From Meloidogyne chitwoodi (taxonomy: Eukaryota; Nematoda; Chromadorea; Rhabditida; Meloidogynidae), in assembly GCA_015183035.1 (NCBI GenBank), contig JACZZP010000019.1:124001-188000 (forward strand): a stretch of 64,000 bases of DNA, written 5' to 3'. The notes beneath the pieces are model-generated. The model was not told the origin of the DNA. It did not search any database and saw nothing but the letters and a program-made list of their open reading frames with translations. The translations under genes were made by a program, and so were the position numbers. Shown here piece by piece: positions 1-10,744 of this stretch (positions within the stretch are counted from its first letter, which is position 1; every line of letters starts with the position of its first letter).

Positions 1-126
1 AAAAAAATTTTTAAGGGAAATTGTAGTATTGAGAGAGAGAATTGATTGGCGATTGAGGGAAAGGCAGAGAGGAGATTTTTAAATTTAATAAAATTAAATT
101 TTTTATTTATTAAATACACCTAAATT

Positions 127-656
127 CAGGGCTACCATCGACAAAAATCAAAATAAAAGTACAAAAAAGTTTATTTAAAAGTACATAGGGTACTAAATTT
201 TCCAAATTAAAGTACGCTCCATATTTTATTTAAAAAAATTTTTATTTTTGCTCAAATCTATATTTTTTCCCAGGTTAACGGTTTACAGGGTTTTTAAAGA
301 CCCTTATATCAGATTAAGAATTGGATTTTCGGGATGGGTAAATTTTAAAAATGTCATTTCATACAGTGCCGCAGGCGAAAATTTTTTAAATTAATTGCCC
401 TCTAGTTGATAAAAATTCATCATTTTTATCGTCGCAGGCAAAAAATTATTGCAGAACTACAAGTTAAATAGTAGAGAAAATTGGAAATATTTACATTTTG
501 CCAATAATTTTTTAATAATTTCGCAAAAATTTAATTTTTTATAAAAATATCGATTTAAAAGTACGTACTTTGATTAAAATACATTTTCAATTTCGAAAGT
601 ACGAGAGTCGATTTTAAAGTATTGTACTTTCATTTAAAGTACGAATGGTAGCCCTG
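127..656. mobile_element. Non-autonomous hAT-like element with 8-bp target duplication
   Basis: Termini are inverted repeats, CAGGGCTACCAT on the left and ATGGTAGCCCTG on the right. They are flanked by an exact 8-bp direct repeat CCTAAATT (119-126 and 657-664), the target-site duplication length of hAT elements. The interior has no long ORF and repeats the word AAAGTAC or its complement GTACTTT many times. The element is therefore a small internally iterated derivative that must be mobilised in trans. Confidence 0.85.
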
Positions 657-1120
657 CCTAAATTGTTTAAAAAATCTAAATAAATAAAAAAATATTTTTA
701 TTACTGTAAATAAAAATTTAAAAATCGCCAAAAAAAGTTTAAACTCTCTAAGCAGTCAAGTCTCTTTTAATCAAAAATTAAATTTTAAATAATTAAAAAA
801 AATAATTTTAGTCAAATTATTAGAAAAAATGCGCGTAAACTCATTAAAAATGTTATACCAATTCACAAAAAGGCTTTAAAAAGCCAACAAAGTCTAAAAA
901 CAGTAGAAGAGGTTTTCAATTAATTATACTTAAATTGAAATATTTTTAATCTTATTAAACATTGTTTTACAGAAAATACTACTCTAGATATTAATTTTGT
1001 CAATCCTTCCAGCAATAAGGAATTACCAACTTTATGGAAAAATAATTCCAATGCAAATAGTAAAACATAATTTTAATAAAATTTAAAATGCTTTTAATTA
1101 ATTTTTAGTGATATTCCATT

Positions 1121-1718
1121 GGTGTCCGGAATTTTGGGCTCTGGAAATTTGGGCTCTAAGATTTTTCGGAAAGTTGGGCTCCAACTTTTCGGAATTTTGG
1201 GCTCAATTGGAAAGTTGGGCTCTAACTGAAAAAAGTGAAAAAAGCGGAATTTTGGGCTCTATAATTTTGGGCTCCGGAGGAATTTTGGGCTCTAAGTGAA
1301 TTAACGCGACACCTTTAGAACATATATATTAAAGTAAATGCTGACCATAACTACTTAAAAATGGATAGGTAATAAAACACTATCAATTAGAGATCGGGAT
1401 TTTCCCAAAATCAAATTCAAATAAAATAATTTGAAAAAAAATTTGACAAATATTTAAATTTGGCCGATCTCTACTATCAATAGATTCAGTTTGCGCGAAG
1501 ACCCACCTGCCATGGGCCCTAAAATGGATAGGTATTTATTCACTTAGAGCCCAAAATTCCTCCGGAGCCCAAAATTATAGAGCCCAAAATTCCGCTTTTT
1601 TCACTTTTTTCAGTTAGAGCCCAACTTTCCAATTGAGCCCAAAATTCCGAAAAGTTAGAGCCCAACTTTCCGAAAAATCTTAGAGCCCAACTTTCCAGAG
1701 CCCAAAATTCCGGGACTC
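1121..1718. mobile_element. Inverted-repeat element with 8-bp target duplication
   Basis: Two arms of about 170 bp (1126-1300 and 1538-1713) are near-perfect reverse complements. Each is built from iterations of TTTTGGGCTC. The element is flanked by the 8-bp direct repeat ATTCCATT (1113-1120 and 1719-1726). The open frame across the left arm is a consequence of the repeat and is not a gene. The loop carries a copy of a second palindromic repeat (1389-1476). Confidence 0.75.
1389..1476. repeat. Palindromic AGAGATC...GATCTCT repeat
   Basis: The ends AGAGATCGG and CCGATCTCT enclose AT-rich words of the type CAAATTCAAATAATTTG. Related copies or fragments lie at about 2340-2400, 7240-7350, 44010-44107 and 61700-61760, so this is a dispersed short inverted-repeat family. 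Confidence 0.55.
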
Positions 1719-1731
1719 ATTCCATTAACTG

Positions 1732-1951
1732 TTTACCAAGGCTACATCAGTCTCTTCAGAGTGTCTGTGTTGAAACCTCTCTCTCATTTACGAAAAGATG
1801 CAGAAAATGGGTAGAGTTTTCGAAAAGAGAAGGTCATGTGACGTTTCTCTGACCTTAACCCTCAATTGGTTAGTTTTTCTGAATCTTTTCACACAAGATT
1901 GAGCAGCCTTTATCACAGAATCTCTGAAGAGACTGATGTAGCCTTGGTAAA
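1732..1951. mobile_element. Short inverted-repeat element, copy 1
   Basis: The terminal arm TTTACCAAGGCTACATCAG with CTCTTCAGAG is repeated in reverse complement at the right end. Internal sequence (AAAAGATGCAGAAAATG, then TTTCTCTGACC) matches the element at 33309-33604. Two independent copies of one family are thus present in the window. Confidence 0.7.
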
Positions 1952-2141
1952 TAGAAAATGGAACAACAATAATAAATTTTATACATTTTTGTAATATTTT
2001 TATGTTAAAATTTTATTACAGAGAAATTTCTACTACGAATATTAATCTCGGAAATCCTTCTAGCAATAAAACCCTGCCACCTTTATGGAATCCTTAAAAT
2101 AGATGTAAGTTAACAAATTTAACTAAAAGCTTAGACATTGA

Positions 2142-2201
2142 CATGGTTCGAACCTACACCCTTCTTCATAATCGGATGCGTTACCGACTGAGCCACCGGA
2201 C
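2142..2201 (-). pseudogene. tRNA-like sequence, copy 1
   Basis: On the minus strand the order is a D-arm (GGCTCAGTCGG), an anticodon-like region and a T-arm (GGTTCGAACC), so both internal pol III boxes are present. No 3' acceptor strand complements the 5' one. Three similar sequences occur at 5852-5920, 43274-43343 and 63340-63428, each with an AAAAGAGAAA-like stretch just before the tRNA-like 5' end. A tRNA-derived SINE or tRNA pseudogene is more likely than a working tRNA. Confidence 0.5.
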
Positions 2202-2589
2202 AGTCTCTTTTGTTTTTCTATTTATTCTTTTATATACATTTAATAGAGAAAGGGAAAATTTTAAAATAAAAGAAAATAAATTAAAATCAAATAATTTGAA
2301 TTTGAAAATTTCTAAAATCAAGTCAATTCAAATTAAAATACTTTGAATTTGATTAAATATGTGAAAAAATTTCAAATACTTTGAATTTGGCCGATCTCTA
2401 ATTTTTAAATTTTTTTATTAAAAATGAGAGGAAAATGGTTTAATTTTTAATAGAAATTTTTATTTTTTAGCAAAGTAATGAGCTCAAGTTTAACTGGCAA
2501 ACTCAGCACAACACGAGTCGTTTGGATTTGATATTTGTTAAAAAAAAGATTCGTTCGAATTCATATTTTTAATTTTAAAAAATTCAATT

Positions 2590-2700
2590 TTCTTTTAATT
2601 TGACTAGTTTTAGAAACAAAAATCCGATATTGTTGACCCTCGGATTTATTTAAAAAAGTTATTTACTCCTTCTATTATGATAAATATTTATTTTAAAATT
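2590..2700. repeat. Dispersed repeat, second copy near 37465
   Basis: A stretch of about 50 bp beginning TTTTAGAAACAAAAATCCGA and ending CCTCGGATTTATTT is repeated almost exactly near 37465-37515. Weaker similarity continues through ATTATGATAAATATTTATTT. No coding potential was seen. Confidence 0.6.
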
Positions 2701-2913
2701 GCTAATAGTAAAAAAATATTTTAAAAAAATTTCTCAAAATAGGTATATAATTTAAAAAACTGCAAAGAATAAATACATTTAGGGGAGAAAAAATTCCCAA
2801 AATTGGCCATATCACTTTTGGGCAAAAATTGGGACAAAAAACCCTGAACTTACAGTTTTTAATAAAAATAAAATTGAAACAAAAATTTTCAAAAATACGG
2901 TTACGGTATTTAC

Positions 2914-3043
2914 CAGAGCCACATATCGTATCGTAATATCGTATTTTATCGTATTTTGGGGTGATTTTGTATCGTATTGTATTTTTATGAATTTATATCG
3001 TATCGTTTATTGTATCGTATTTTTCGGACGATATGCGGCCCTG
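2914..3043. mobile_element. Short hAT-like element iterating TATCGTAT
   Basis: The ends CAGAGCCACATATCG and CGATATGCGGCCCTG are imperfect inverted repeats with hAT-style CAGRG termini. The interior repeats TATCGTAT. The flanking 8-mers GTATTTAC and ATATATAC match at 6 of 8 positions, a possible decayed target duplication. Confidence 0.55.
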
Positions 3044-3363
3044 ATATATACGGTACATAATTTAAGAAAATAATAATAAAAATGAACAAAGGAAAAAATA
3101 ATTGAGAAAAATTAAGGCACTTGTCAAGATGAGGAGACTTATTTGCGGACATTTTTTGCGGATATTATTCAGGGGTGGGCGTTTCGGAGATAAACTTTCG
3201 GGTTTTATTTGGATTTTGGGTTTTATTTTCCAATTTTGCCCAGCTCTGATACACCTAAATAATTAAATTTGTACACAAAAAAGCCCACTCATCCTGACAA
3301 GTGCCAAAATAAAATTTGGAAAAAACTAATTTCTATCCCGATAAATGTCTCCTTTTTTACGTT

Positions 3364-6300
3364 TTAAATAAAAAAAGGTGCATATTGCAAAGCCAAAAGC
3401 ACCCAGCCCACACTAAACATAAATACTTTAATTCCAAACCATATTAAAGCAATATTTAAGTCTTCTTGTTTTTGTGTTATTTCGTCTCGTATCATACGTT
3501 TCTTACGATTTAACTTTCCAAAGAAAATGTTCTCAACAGAACGTTTTTTTCGGCTACTACCATAACCACTATTACCACTACCATCACCAAAACAACTAAA
3601 ACAATCTGGACCTAAAAAAATAAAAAATAAAATTTGGCATCTGTTCTAATTTAATTTCGTGTCCGGAAAATGCGTCAGTGGAAAATCTGTCATAGTCGGA
3701 AAAACGGTCAGTGGAAATACGTCAGTAAAGAAGCAGTACATAAAATCATTAAAACACAAAAATACATGTAAAATACAAAAACACATGAAAAACAATAAAA
3801 AACACAAAAACACATGAAAAACACAAAAACACATGAAAAACACAAAAAAATTTAATTTATTTTTGTGTTTTACATGTGTTTTAATTATTTAATTACTGTT
3901 TCTTCACTGACGTATTTTCCACTGACGCATTTTCCGGAAGCCTTATGTTAGGGAAATTTTTGGGAAGGGGAGATAGAAAATTTTTTTTTTTCAACGTCGG
4001 GGGGAGGGGAAGGGGAACAAAATATTAAATAAATCTTTATTTTCCAATATTAATTCAAAATTATTTCCATACTTGAATTTCCAATTTGAACCTGCGGTTT
4101 AGGTGGTTCAACCTGCGGTTTAGGTGTTCAACATGAGAGGTTCCTCCAGTAGGAAAACAAGAACACCATGAGAAATCGTCTGAATCTAAAAATAAAAAAT
4201 AAAATTTTAAATTAATTTTTTTGAATTTCAAATTTTCCAAGTAAAATATTAATTTTCTAATATTATATTTTATAATATAAATAAATATTTATTTTCTAAA
4301 ATAAATTTAAAAATTATTTCCATACTTTGTCTAACAGGAGCCTGCGGTTCAGATGGTCTATCTTCAGCGACTCGACCAAACCGATCATTCCATAATGAAG
4401 ATTCTGTATCTAAAAATAAAAAATTAAATTAAAATTTTTTTTAATTTAAAATTTTAAGTAAAATATTAATTTTAATTAAAATAAATTCAAGTTATTTTAC
4501 ATACCTGGTCTTTCTGGAGACTGCGGTTGATAATGTTCAGAATCAGAATGTTCAGAATCAGATTTTTCAGAATCAGATTTTATTTTTATTTTAGAAGATT
4601 TATGTGATTTTTTTCTTTCACGAGAAGGTCCATCATCACCAGAACGCATAGTATGATTTTCTAGAAAAGTATCCAAACGCGACTGCTCATAAGTTACGTG
4701 GCGAGATGCTTAAAATTTTAAATTTTAAAATATTATTTTAGATAAACCATTTCAAGCTCCAATAAATTACCAAAATTTTATTTGGTAATCAAAGGGCTTC
4801 CGAAAAATGGTCAGTAGAAAACGCGTCAGTGAAGAAACAGTACAAAATTTACAAGAAAATACATAAATGTATTTTTAAGTAAAAACACAAAAATACATAA
4901 AATTAGAATTTATTATGTATTTTTGTGTTTTTCATGTATTTATGTATTTTTTGAGAATTTTATAAATCAGAATTTCAAAAAAATCAGAATATTTTAAAAA
5001 ATCAGAATTATTAAAAAATCAGAATTATTAAAAAAAATCAGAATATTAAAAAGCAAAAATATTAAAAAATCAGAAATATTTTAAAAAATCAGAATGACAC
5101 TTACGCTTTACTAAAAATAGTTCTTCAGCCAAATCAAAATCAAATTGGTTTTTTCCAAGTGATAAATAAAACCAAAACCAGCTGTTATTATACTCCTCTT
5201 TTGTTAATACTTCTTTTTGTTTATAATGTGAAGTTGAGGACGATGTACCATATCTAACGCCTTTTTTATTTTTAAAAACTTTCATTAAGTCATTCTTTCT
5301 ACCTATAGCATAACTTTGAGCTGTAAATAAATTATTAAAATAAAAAATATTTTTTAAATTCATAATTAATCATTTTTCGATAAAAATAAGCATTATCATT
5401 AAGTAATGTTTTGGAGGAACAAAAGGAATAGGAACGTTATATACAGAGTAATCTCTGAAAAAATGTTTAAAAATAATTGTGCTAAAATATTTTAAGATAA
5501 CGTACATGTTATTATACACATTTTTTAGATCATTCCAAACCTGGCCAAAAGCAAAATCTGTGGGATCACGACTTCTGTTTTTTTCATCAATAAAGCGAAT
5601 ATTTTCTGGCCATAATTCATGATTTAATAAATTCATTTTATTAGCTTCCTCAGTAATAGCCATAACGAATTCATAGACAAAATGGCGGCATTTGAAGTGA
5701 TCTTGATCAGAGGTACGGCCACGTATCACTTTTTTGTAAGCAATGTTTAGAAGTTGATACAATGTAAGAGGTCGTGTAAATAACTTTTTAAATAAATATG
5801 CTTATTTAATTCAATAGCAATGGAGTAAATGTTTCTGCGATTAAAATGTTTAGCCATCGAAGGGTTCGAACCTGCGACTCCTCCTAACATAGTCGGATGC
5901 TCTACCACTAAGCTACCGGGCAATGTTTTTGTTTACTCTTTTATAGATACTAAATAAACTTTTTAAATGCTGGAATTTCCCTCCTACACCCAGTGTGAAG
6001 TTATACTGTGCTCTATCTATTCGGCACAAAATTAGTATAAAATGTGTTTTTTCTTTTAATTTTTATAATAAGATTACCTGTTTGTTGATTCTTCTAACCC
6101 CATTTCTTGTTTTTCTAATCTCATAAAATTTATTATCTTTCCATCTTTTACCACGTATAGGATCACCTCTTTTCCAAATATTTTGTTCGGGTATTATTTT
6201 TAATTCGCCATTTTCTTCCAAAATGAAATAGCTAATTTTGTTAACAGTATCAAATAGGTTTAGCCGATCTACTGTCCAGTGAACTAAATTATTAATTTTT

Positions 6301-8251
6301 ATTATAATAAAGTATTAAACTTTTCAAATATTTCAGTTTGGACTAAATACACAAATTGTTATTAATGATTTTTGAGTCTTAGTAATTCCCATTCACGATT
6401 TTCGAAATCTTTTAAAAAATCGAGAACTTATTCCTTTGTTGAAGAAAAGGGAATGTACATAGTATAAAATGATTCTTTCTCTACTAAAGAATGCCTTGAG
6501 ATAATCCTCAAATAGGCTTTTGAGAGGAGTGAGGTGTATCTTTGAGTATATGGGGAATATGCGGATAGGGGATAAATACATGTAGAATTTATAATTATTA
6601 AAAAAATATCTCTCACTTCTATATTTCTCTTGAATTCCATCATAAAGTAAAACCATAACATGTCCATCAAATAGAGGCTCAAATTTAGGATTATCTAGAT
6701 TACTTCCAGGCGTCATCCACTCAAATTCTTGTTCATTTTTTGTTTTAATTTCCCATGTATCTATACGTTTAGCCAAATCCATTGTACTTATTATGTTACC
6801 TTGTTCGGCAGCTAACATTCTCGAATCTTGTATAAATTCAATCTTTCCATAACTTTCGGTTTTATTCACAGCATCATCGTTTTCTTTATCTATTTAAATT
6901 TTTTAAATTTAATTTTATTAAATTACTTACATTCTACTTTTGCTATTCCTAAATTAAACAAAACATTTTCAATATCTTGAGTCGAATATTGTGCGTAAAC
7001 ATTATTATTTATCTCCCAGCTTTCGAGAAGCAATACAGTACCTCCATCGACTGAAAATAAATTTTTTAAATAATTTTATTTTTATTTTGTTTATATAAAT
7101 ACAACTTTAAGTTATGTTAAACCCTTTTCCTTATTTGAATCTTTTAAATTTATTATTAATGAAAATTAATATAAATTAGGAAAAAGTTAAAATATAGTTG
7201 AGCTCTCACAAATAAACCTTTCCACAAGAGGCGGCCCAATTCAAATTTTTTTAATTATTTGAATTCGATTTGACTTATTTTTGGGAAATCAAATAATTTT
7301 GGAATTCGAAAATTTATTCGATTTTAATTTGATTTTAGGATTTTTCCGCTCTCTAATTTCCACAAATGTTGAAATTCCAATTAAAACAATTAATTAATCA
7401 AATTAGAAAAGGGACAAATAAATAAATTATTTCCAAAATAGAGCCCCTAATTGCCCTATTTGAAGCCATCCTCAAAATAGGGGGTCAATATTCATTCCAT
7501 TTAGGGGGAGCTTTAATTTCCGTGGATAGAACCTACATCGTTTAAGATAAATTCCAATTTGAAACTGTTTTGCTTCATTTGGATAAAGCGAATGAGGAAT
7601 GTGATTTTGTTGGTCTCCTTCTTGTCCAATTTCTTCTTTTCCTTTGTTTCCACTACCTTCGCCTTGTGAACGTTGCTTCTTTTTGCTTCTGCGTGATGAT
7701 GACCCTTCTCCATGTTTTTGTCCTCTTGCAGTTTCTGTTTCATCGGGGTTGACATGTTGTCGTCCATGAGGTACAGATTTTCCAAAGTTGAAATGATCAA
7801 GTTGTTGTGTGAGTGTATCAACTTCATTCCCCCATACATTGTTGTAATCAAAAGTTTGTTCAAAATTTGTATTGGGGACATATCCATGGGTGTTGGAATT
7901 GACGGGAAATTGATAGTTTGTTTGATAGCCTTCAGGTTGTGTATAGACATTATTTGAATTTTCTCCTGTATTTCCAGTTGCATTTGCTTCATAAATTCCT
8001 TGAGAATGATGTCCGCTTCCCTCTACAGCACTTCCCGGCAAATTATAATAATTTCCAAAACTTGTAGTATAGCCATGTTCTTGGGGGTTGAAACTGCTGG
8101 GAAATTGATAGTTTGTTTGATAGCCTTCATTATAGAAATTATTTGAATTTTCTCCTTTATTTCCAGTTGCATTTGCTTCATATCCGTTCCAATTATTATA
8201 CATTGAATTTGAATATTCAACCCAAAAAAGTAAAACAAAAAACAAAATCAT
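3364..8251 (-). CDS. Gene C: secreted multi-exon protein, unrecognised family
   Basis: I do not recognise this family. Exons with matching phases are 8251-7537, 7050-6931, 6889-6617, 6283-6078, 5783-5506, 5320-5105, 4708-4505, 4409-4326, 4185-4073 and 3611-3364 (stop). A linking segment near 5370-5454 is unresolved. Exon 1 starts with a hydrophobic signal-like MILFFVLLFWVEYSNS. Two Asn/Gly/Tyr-rich repeats follow (ANATGN.GENSNN and GYQTNYQFP), then a basic cluster RRSKKKQR that could be a nuclear localisation signal. Later exons carry EEYNNSWFWFYLSLGKN, Ser/Asp/Glu-rich stretches and PQ-rich motifs. The last exon has KKRSVENIFF, a possible dibasic processing site, and ends in a hydrophobic segment WFGIKVFMFSVGWVLLALQY. 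The 3' exons match the + strand gene at 54568-60582. Exon 4185-4073 has a one-base frame break. It may be two adjacent genes, or a decaying copy. Confidence 0.6.
3659..3943. mobile_element. Inverted-repeat element with GCGTCAGTG ends, copy 1
   Basis: It begins TCCGGAAAATGCGTCAGTGG and ends with the reverse complement CCACTGACGCATTTTCCGGA. The interior repeats AACACAAAAACACATGAAAA. It lies in the last intron of gene C. Related copies are at 4797-4965, 26699-26945, 28046-28236, 29440-31201, 32682-33051 and 60684-61690. Confidence 0.75.
4797..4965. mobile_element. GCGTCAGTG element, truncated copy
   Basis: It begins with the family end (GGTCAGTAGAAAACGCGTCA, then GTGAAGAAACAGTAC) followed by the ACAAAAATACATAAA interior. 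The matching right terminus is missing. It sits in a gene C intron that also contains iterated AAATCAGAAT words up to 5095. Confidence 0.6.
5852..5920 (-). pseudogene. tRNA-like sequence, copy 2
   Basis: On the minus strand it carries a D-arm (GTAGCTTAGTGGTAGAGC) and a T-arm (GCAGGTTCGAACCC). The 5' acceptor strand (around GCCCGG) finds no partner after the T-arm and the anticodon stem is mispaired. It lies in a gene C intron and resembles the copies at 2142 and 43274. Confidence 0.5.
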
Positions 8252-8544
8252 TTTTCAAAGACTTTTATTTAATTTAAAAACAACTCTGAAATTAAATTTT
8301 TTTAATTTAATTTTGGGGAAAAATTTGCGTTTGAAAAGGAGCGCTTTGCTATGAAATGGAGAAAATTAAAAAGAATTTAAATGTTAAACTGATTAATTCA
8401 TAAAATTATTTGTTAACTTATATTACCCAAAAATGGTGAAAGAATTTACAATAGGGGCGGAGCTTGTTGTACGTTCGGTTGTCTATTTCTCTAACCAAAT
8501 TTATTGAAGAGAGAAAAACGGAAGTCAGACACAAGAAAAAGCGA

Positions 8545-8945
8545 TGGTACTTTTGCGTTTTGCGACACCCCATTTCAGTGCCATAAATTGAGTGCAATTT
8601 TTTCATTAGAACAAAATTTCTTGTTATTGATTCTGGCAAGTAAGTCAATCAAGTCAAAACTCGAACTTTATTTTATAACCTAAAAACCATAGATGTGACC
8701 AAGCCCATTTGTGGTGATTACCAAGTTTTCTCCACATTTATCTACGTTGAACATATTATTTAGCTGTAATTTTAATTGATAGAGAATAAAATACGTTCCA
8801 TGTCCCTGCTTTTGACTCTTCACCAAATAATTATTCTTACTTGCCAGAAGCAATAACAAAAAATTTTGTTGTAAAAAAGAAAAAAGGCACTCAAATTAGC
8901 ACTGAAAAGGGGTGTCGCATAACGGAAAAGTAACGTTCGTTAATT
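8545..8945. repeat. Inverted repeat of about 100-bp arms
   Basis: The left arm (about 8548-8645, containing GCGACACCCCATTTCAGTG and TTCTGGCAAGTAAG) and the right arm (about 8833-8941, containing CTTACTTGCCAGAAGCAATA and GGGGTGTCGC) are imperfect reverse complements around a loop of roughly 190 bp. Probably an old non-autonomous transposon. It lies upstream of gene C. Confidence 0.6.
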
Positions 8946-9408
8946 TTGTTTTTATTTGGGCATTTTTGGCTTCTCTAACTTAACATTTTTTCTTTTAAAG
9001 AATATAAAATTTTTGGAAAAACCTAAAAAAATTGAGGATAGAGTGCACATAGTAGAATATAGAGGAGTGTTGTTAGTCAAATTATAGCAGGGAAGTAAAT
9101 GTAAAAAATGGCAAGGCATTGAAAATTATTGACGTAATTATTGAGATCGACGCCACATTTTTTTATCGAAGGCATTGTTTGAGGGCAACTGAGGTAAATG
9201 GAAGGATTGATTGGACAATTATAGCGACGAAAAGGAAATAAAATTTTTAAAATTTTTTTGAAAATTGGGAGACATCTCTGTTCTTCTTTTTGAGGGAAAT
9301 TTATAAATTAATTGGCGAATGTCGTCTATAATTGAGAAAAAGTTTAGGAAAAACATTGGATGATGCAATATGTTCACAAGTTTTTATTTTACCGGCTTGT
9401 CTTAAGGA

Positions 9409-9628
9409 CAGAGATGGTTCCAGTTCCGGAACAATGAAGTTCCAGTTCCGGAACTGGAACTATGGAACTACCAAAGTTCTGGAACCGGAAACTGTTCCAT
9501 AACAAATTCCGGAACTAGAACTGGTCCGGAACTAGTTCCTCACCCCACAATAGTTCCGGAACTGGAACAATAAAAATTAAAAATGCAGTTCCGGAATTCC
9601 GTGGAAATTTTGGAACTTCCCATCACTG
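9409..9628. mobile_element. GTTCCGGAAC-iterating hAT-like element
   Basis: The ends CAGAGATGG and CCATCACTG are imperfect inverted repeats. The interior iterates the palindrome GTTCCGGAAC. The same family, in opposite orientation, occurs at 27585-27763 with an exact 8-bp duplication. More diverged copies are at about 57815-57980 and 59280-59450. No clear duplication flanks this copy. Confidence 0.65.
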
Positions 9629-9961
9629 CTCTCTACTGACCACATATTTTTATTTCTATAGATCATATTGAAAAAAAATTTTTTAACACTCCTTTTATCA
9701 ACTCTCATTCAATAAAATTGAAAAGACACAAATAAAGTGGACAGAGTAAAAAAGAGAGGGGCAGAACATTTAAAATTCTCGACAATAAAATTAAAATTTT
9801 TGGAGGAATTTTATTTGAGGGGAGGTCACCATTGGGTATTTCTTCTCTCGTTGATCTCGTTCTATCGTTGTGCGCTTCGTTTTTTCTAGAGAGGAGATAC
9901 CGCCCCAAGGACACCGCACTGACCGGGCTTTTTCCATCGCCGCGTAGACATACACCCATAG

Positions 9962-10275
9962 AGAAATTTTTTTTGAAAAGTTCAAATTTTACTAAAGAAA
10001 AAATTTTCAAAAATTTCAAAAAATTTCAAAAAAATTTTCAAAAAATTTCAAAAAAATTTTCAAAAATTTCAAAAAAATTTTCAAAAATTTCAAAAATAAT
10101 TTAAAAATTTCAAAAAAAAATTTCGAAAATTTCAAAAAAATTTCAAAAATTTCAAAAAAATTTCAAAAAAATTTCAAAAAAAAATTTCAAAAATTTAAAA
10201 AAATTTTCAAAAATTTCAAAAAAATTTTCAAAAATTTTCAAAAAAATTTCCAAAATTTAAAAAAAAATTTTTAAT
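9962..10275. repeat. AAATTTCAAA tandem low-complexity tract
   Basis: About 300 bp of degenerate 13-16 bp iterations of AAAAATTTCAAAAAAATTTT. The tract is open in several frames, but only as a repeat product. Confidence 0.85.
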
Positions 10276-10744
10276 TTAACAATTTTTTAATTAAGAAAAA
10301 ATAATTTTTAAAGTGTGGATGAGTGTTTACGCTCTAAGTAGGCAATGGAGCCCTTCTCACGGCCGGTTCTCTTGGAGCGGTTATTCCTTTATAAAATTAA
10401 TTAAAAAATTAAATTTTTTTATTTTTGTTGTTTTTCTTCTATTTTTCTTCTTATTTATTATTTTAAGGATGGCGCTTGTGGTTGTTTTTGGGTACTAATA
10501 TTTTTAAAAATTAGGGGAAATTTAAGGCAAGACAATTTAAAGAGAGAAAGGGGAATGGAGAAAAATTTGAAAAAGTTCAAAATGTCAAAAATTCAAAAGG
10601 TTCAAAATTTTCCATTCCCCTTTTGGCAGGCATAAAATAAAATTTGTGGTATTTATTTCTAAAACTGCCTTATTTATAGATTATTTTTCCATTTCCAATG
10701 TTTCCAAGTCCATTTTTTAGAGCCGAATAATTCTTTTTATTTTC

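Noticed and set aside
1108..1299. 63-codon ORF
   Set aside because: It is the arm of an inverted-repeat element and reads iterations of TTTTGGGCTC.
6393..6615. Extension of the gene C exon at 6617-6889 into this stretch
   Set aside because: The donor at 6616 joins in phase directly to the exon at 6283, so the open extension is intron.
7712..7957. + strand ORF opposite gene C exon 1
   Set aside because: It is the antisense shadow of the repeat-containing exon, with no signal or motif.
9705..10104. Overlapping ORFs near a GC-richer stretch
   Set aside because: The stretch 9825-9960 is unusual in composition, but the frames run into the AAATTTCAAA tract and no exon signals or family match were seen.
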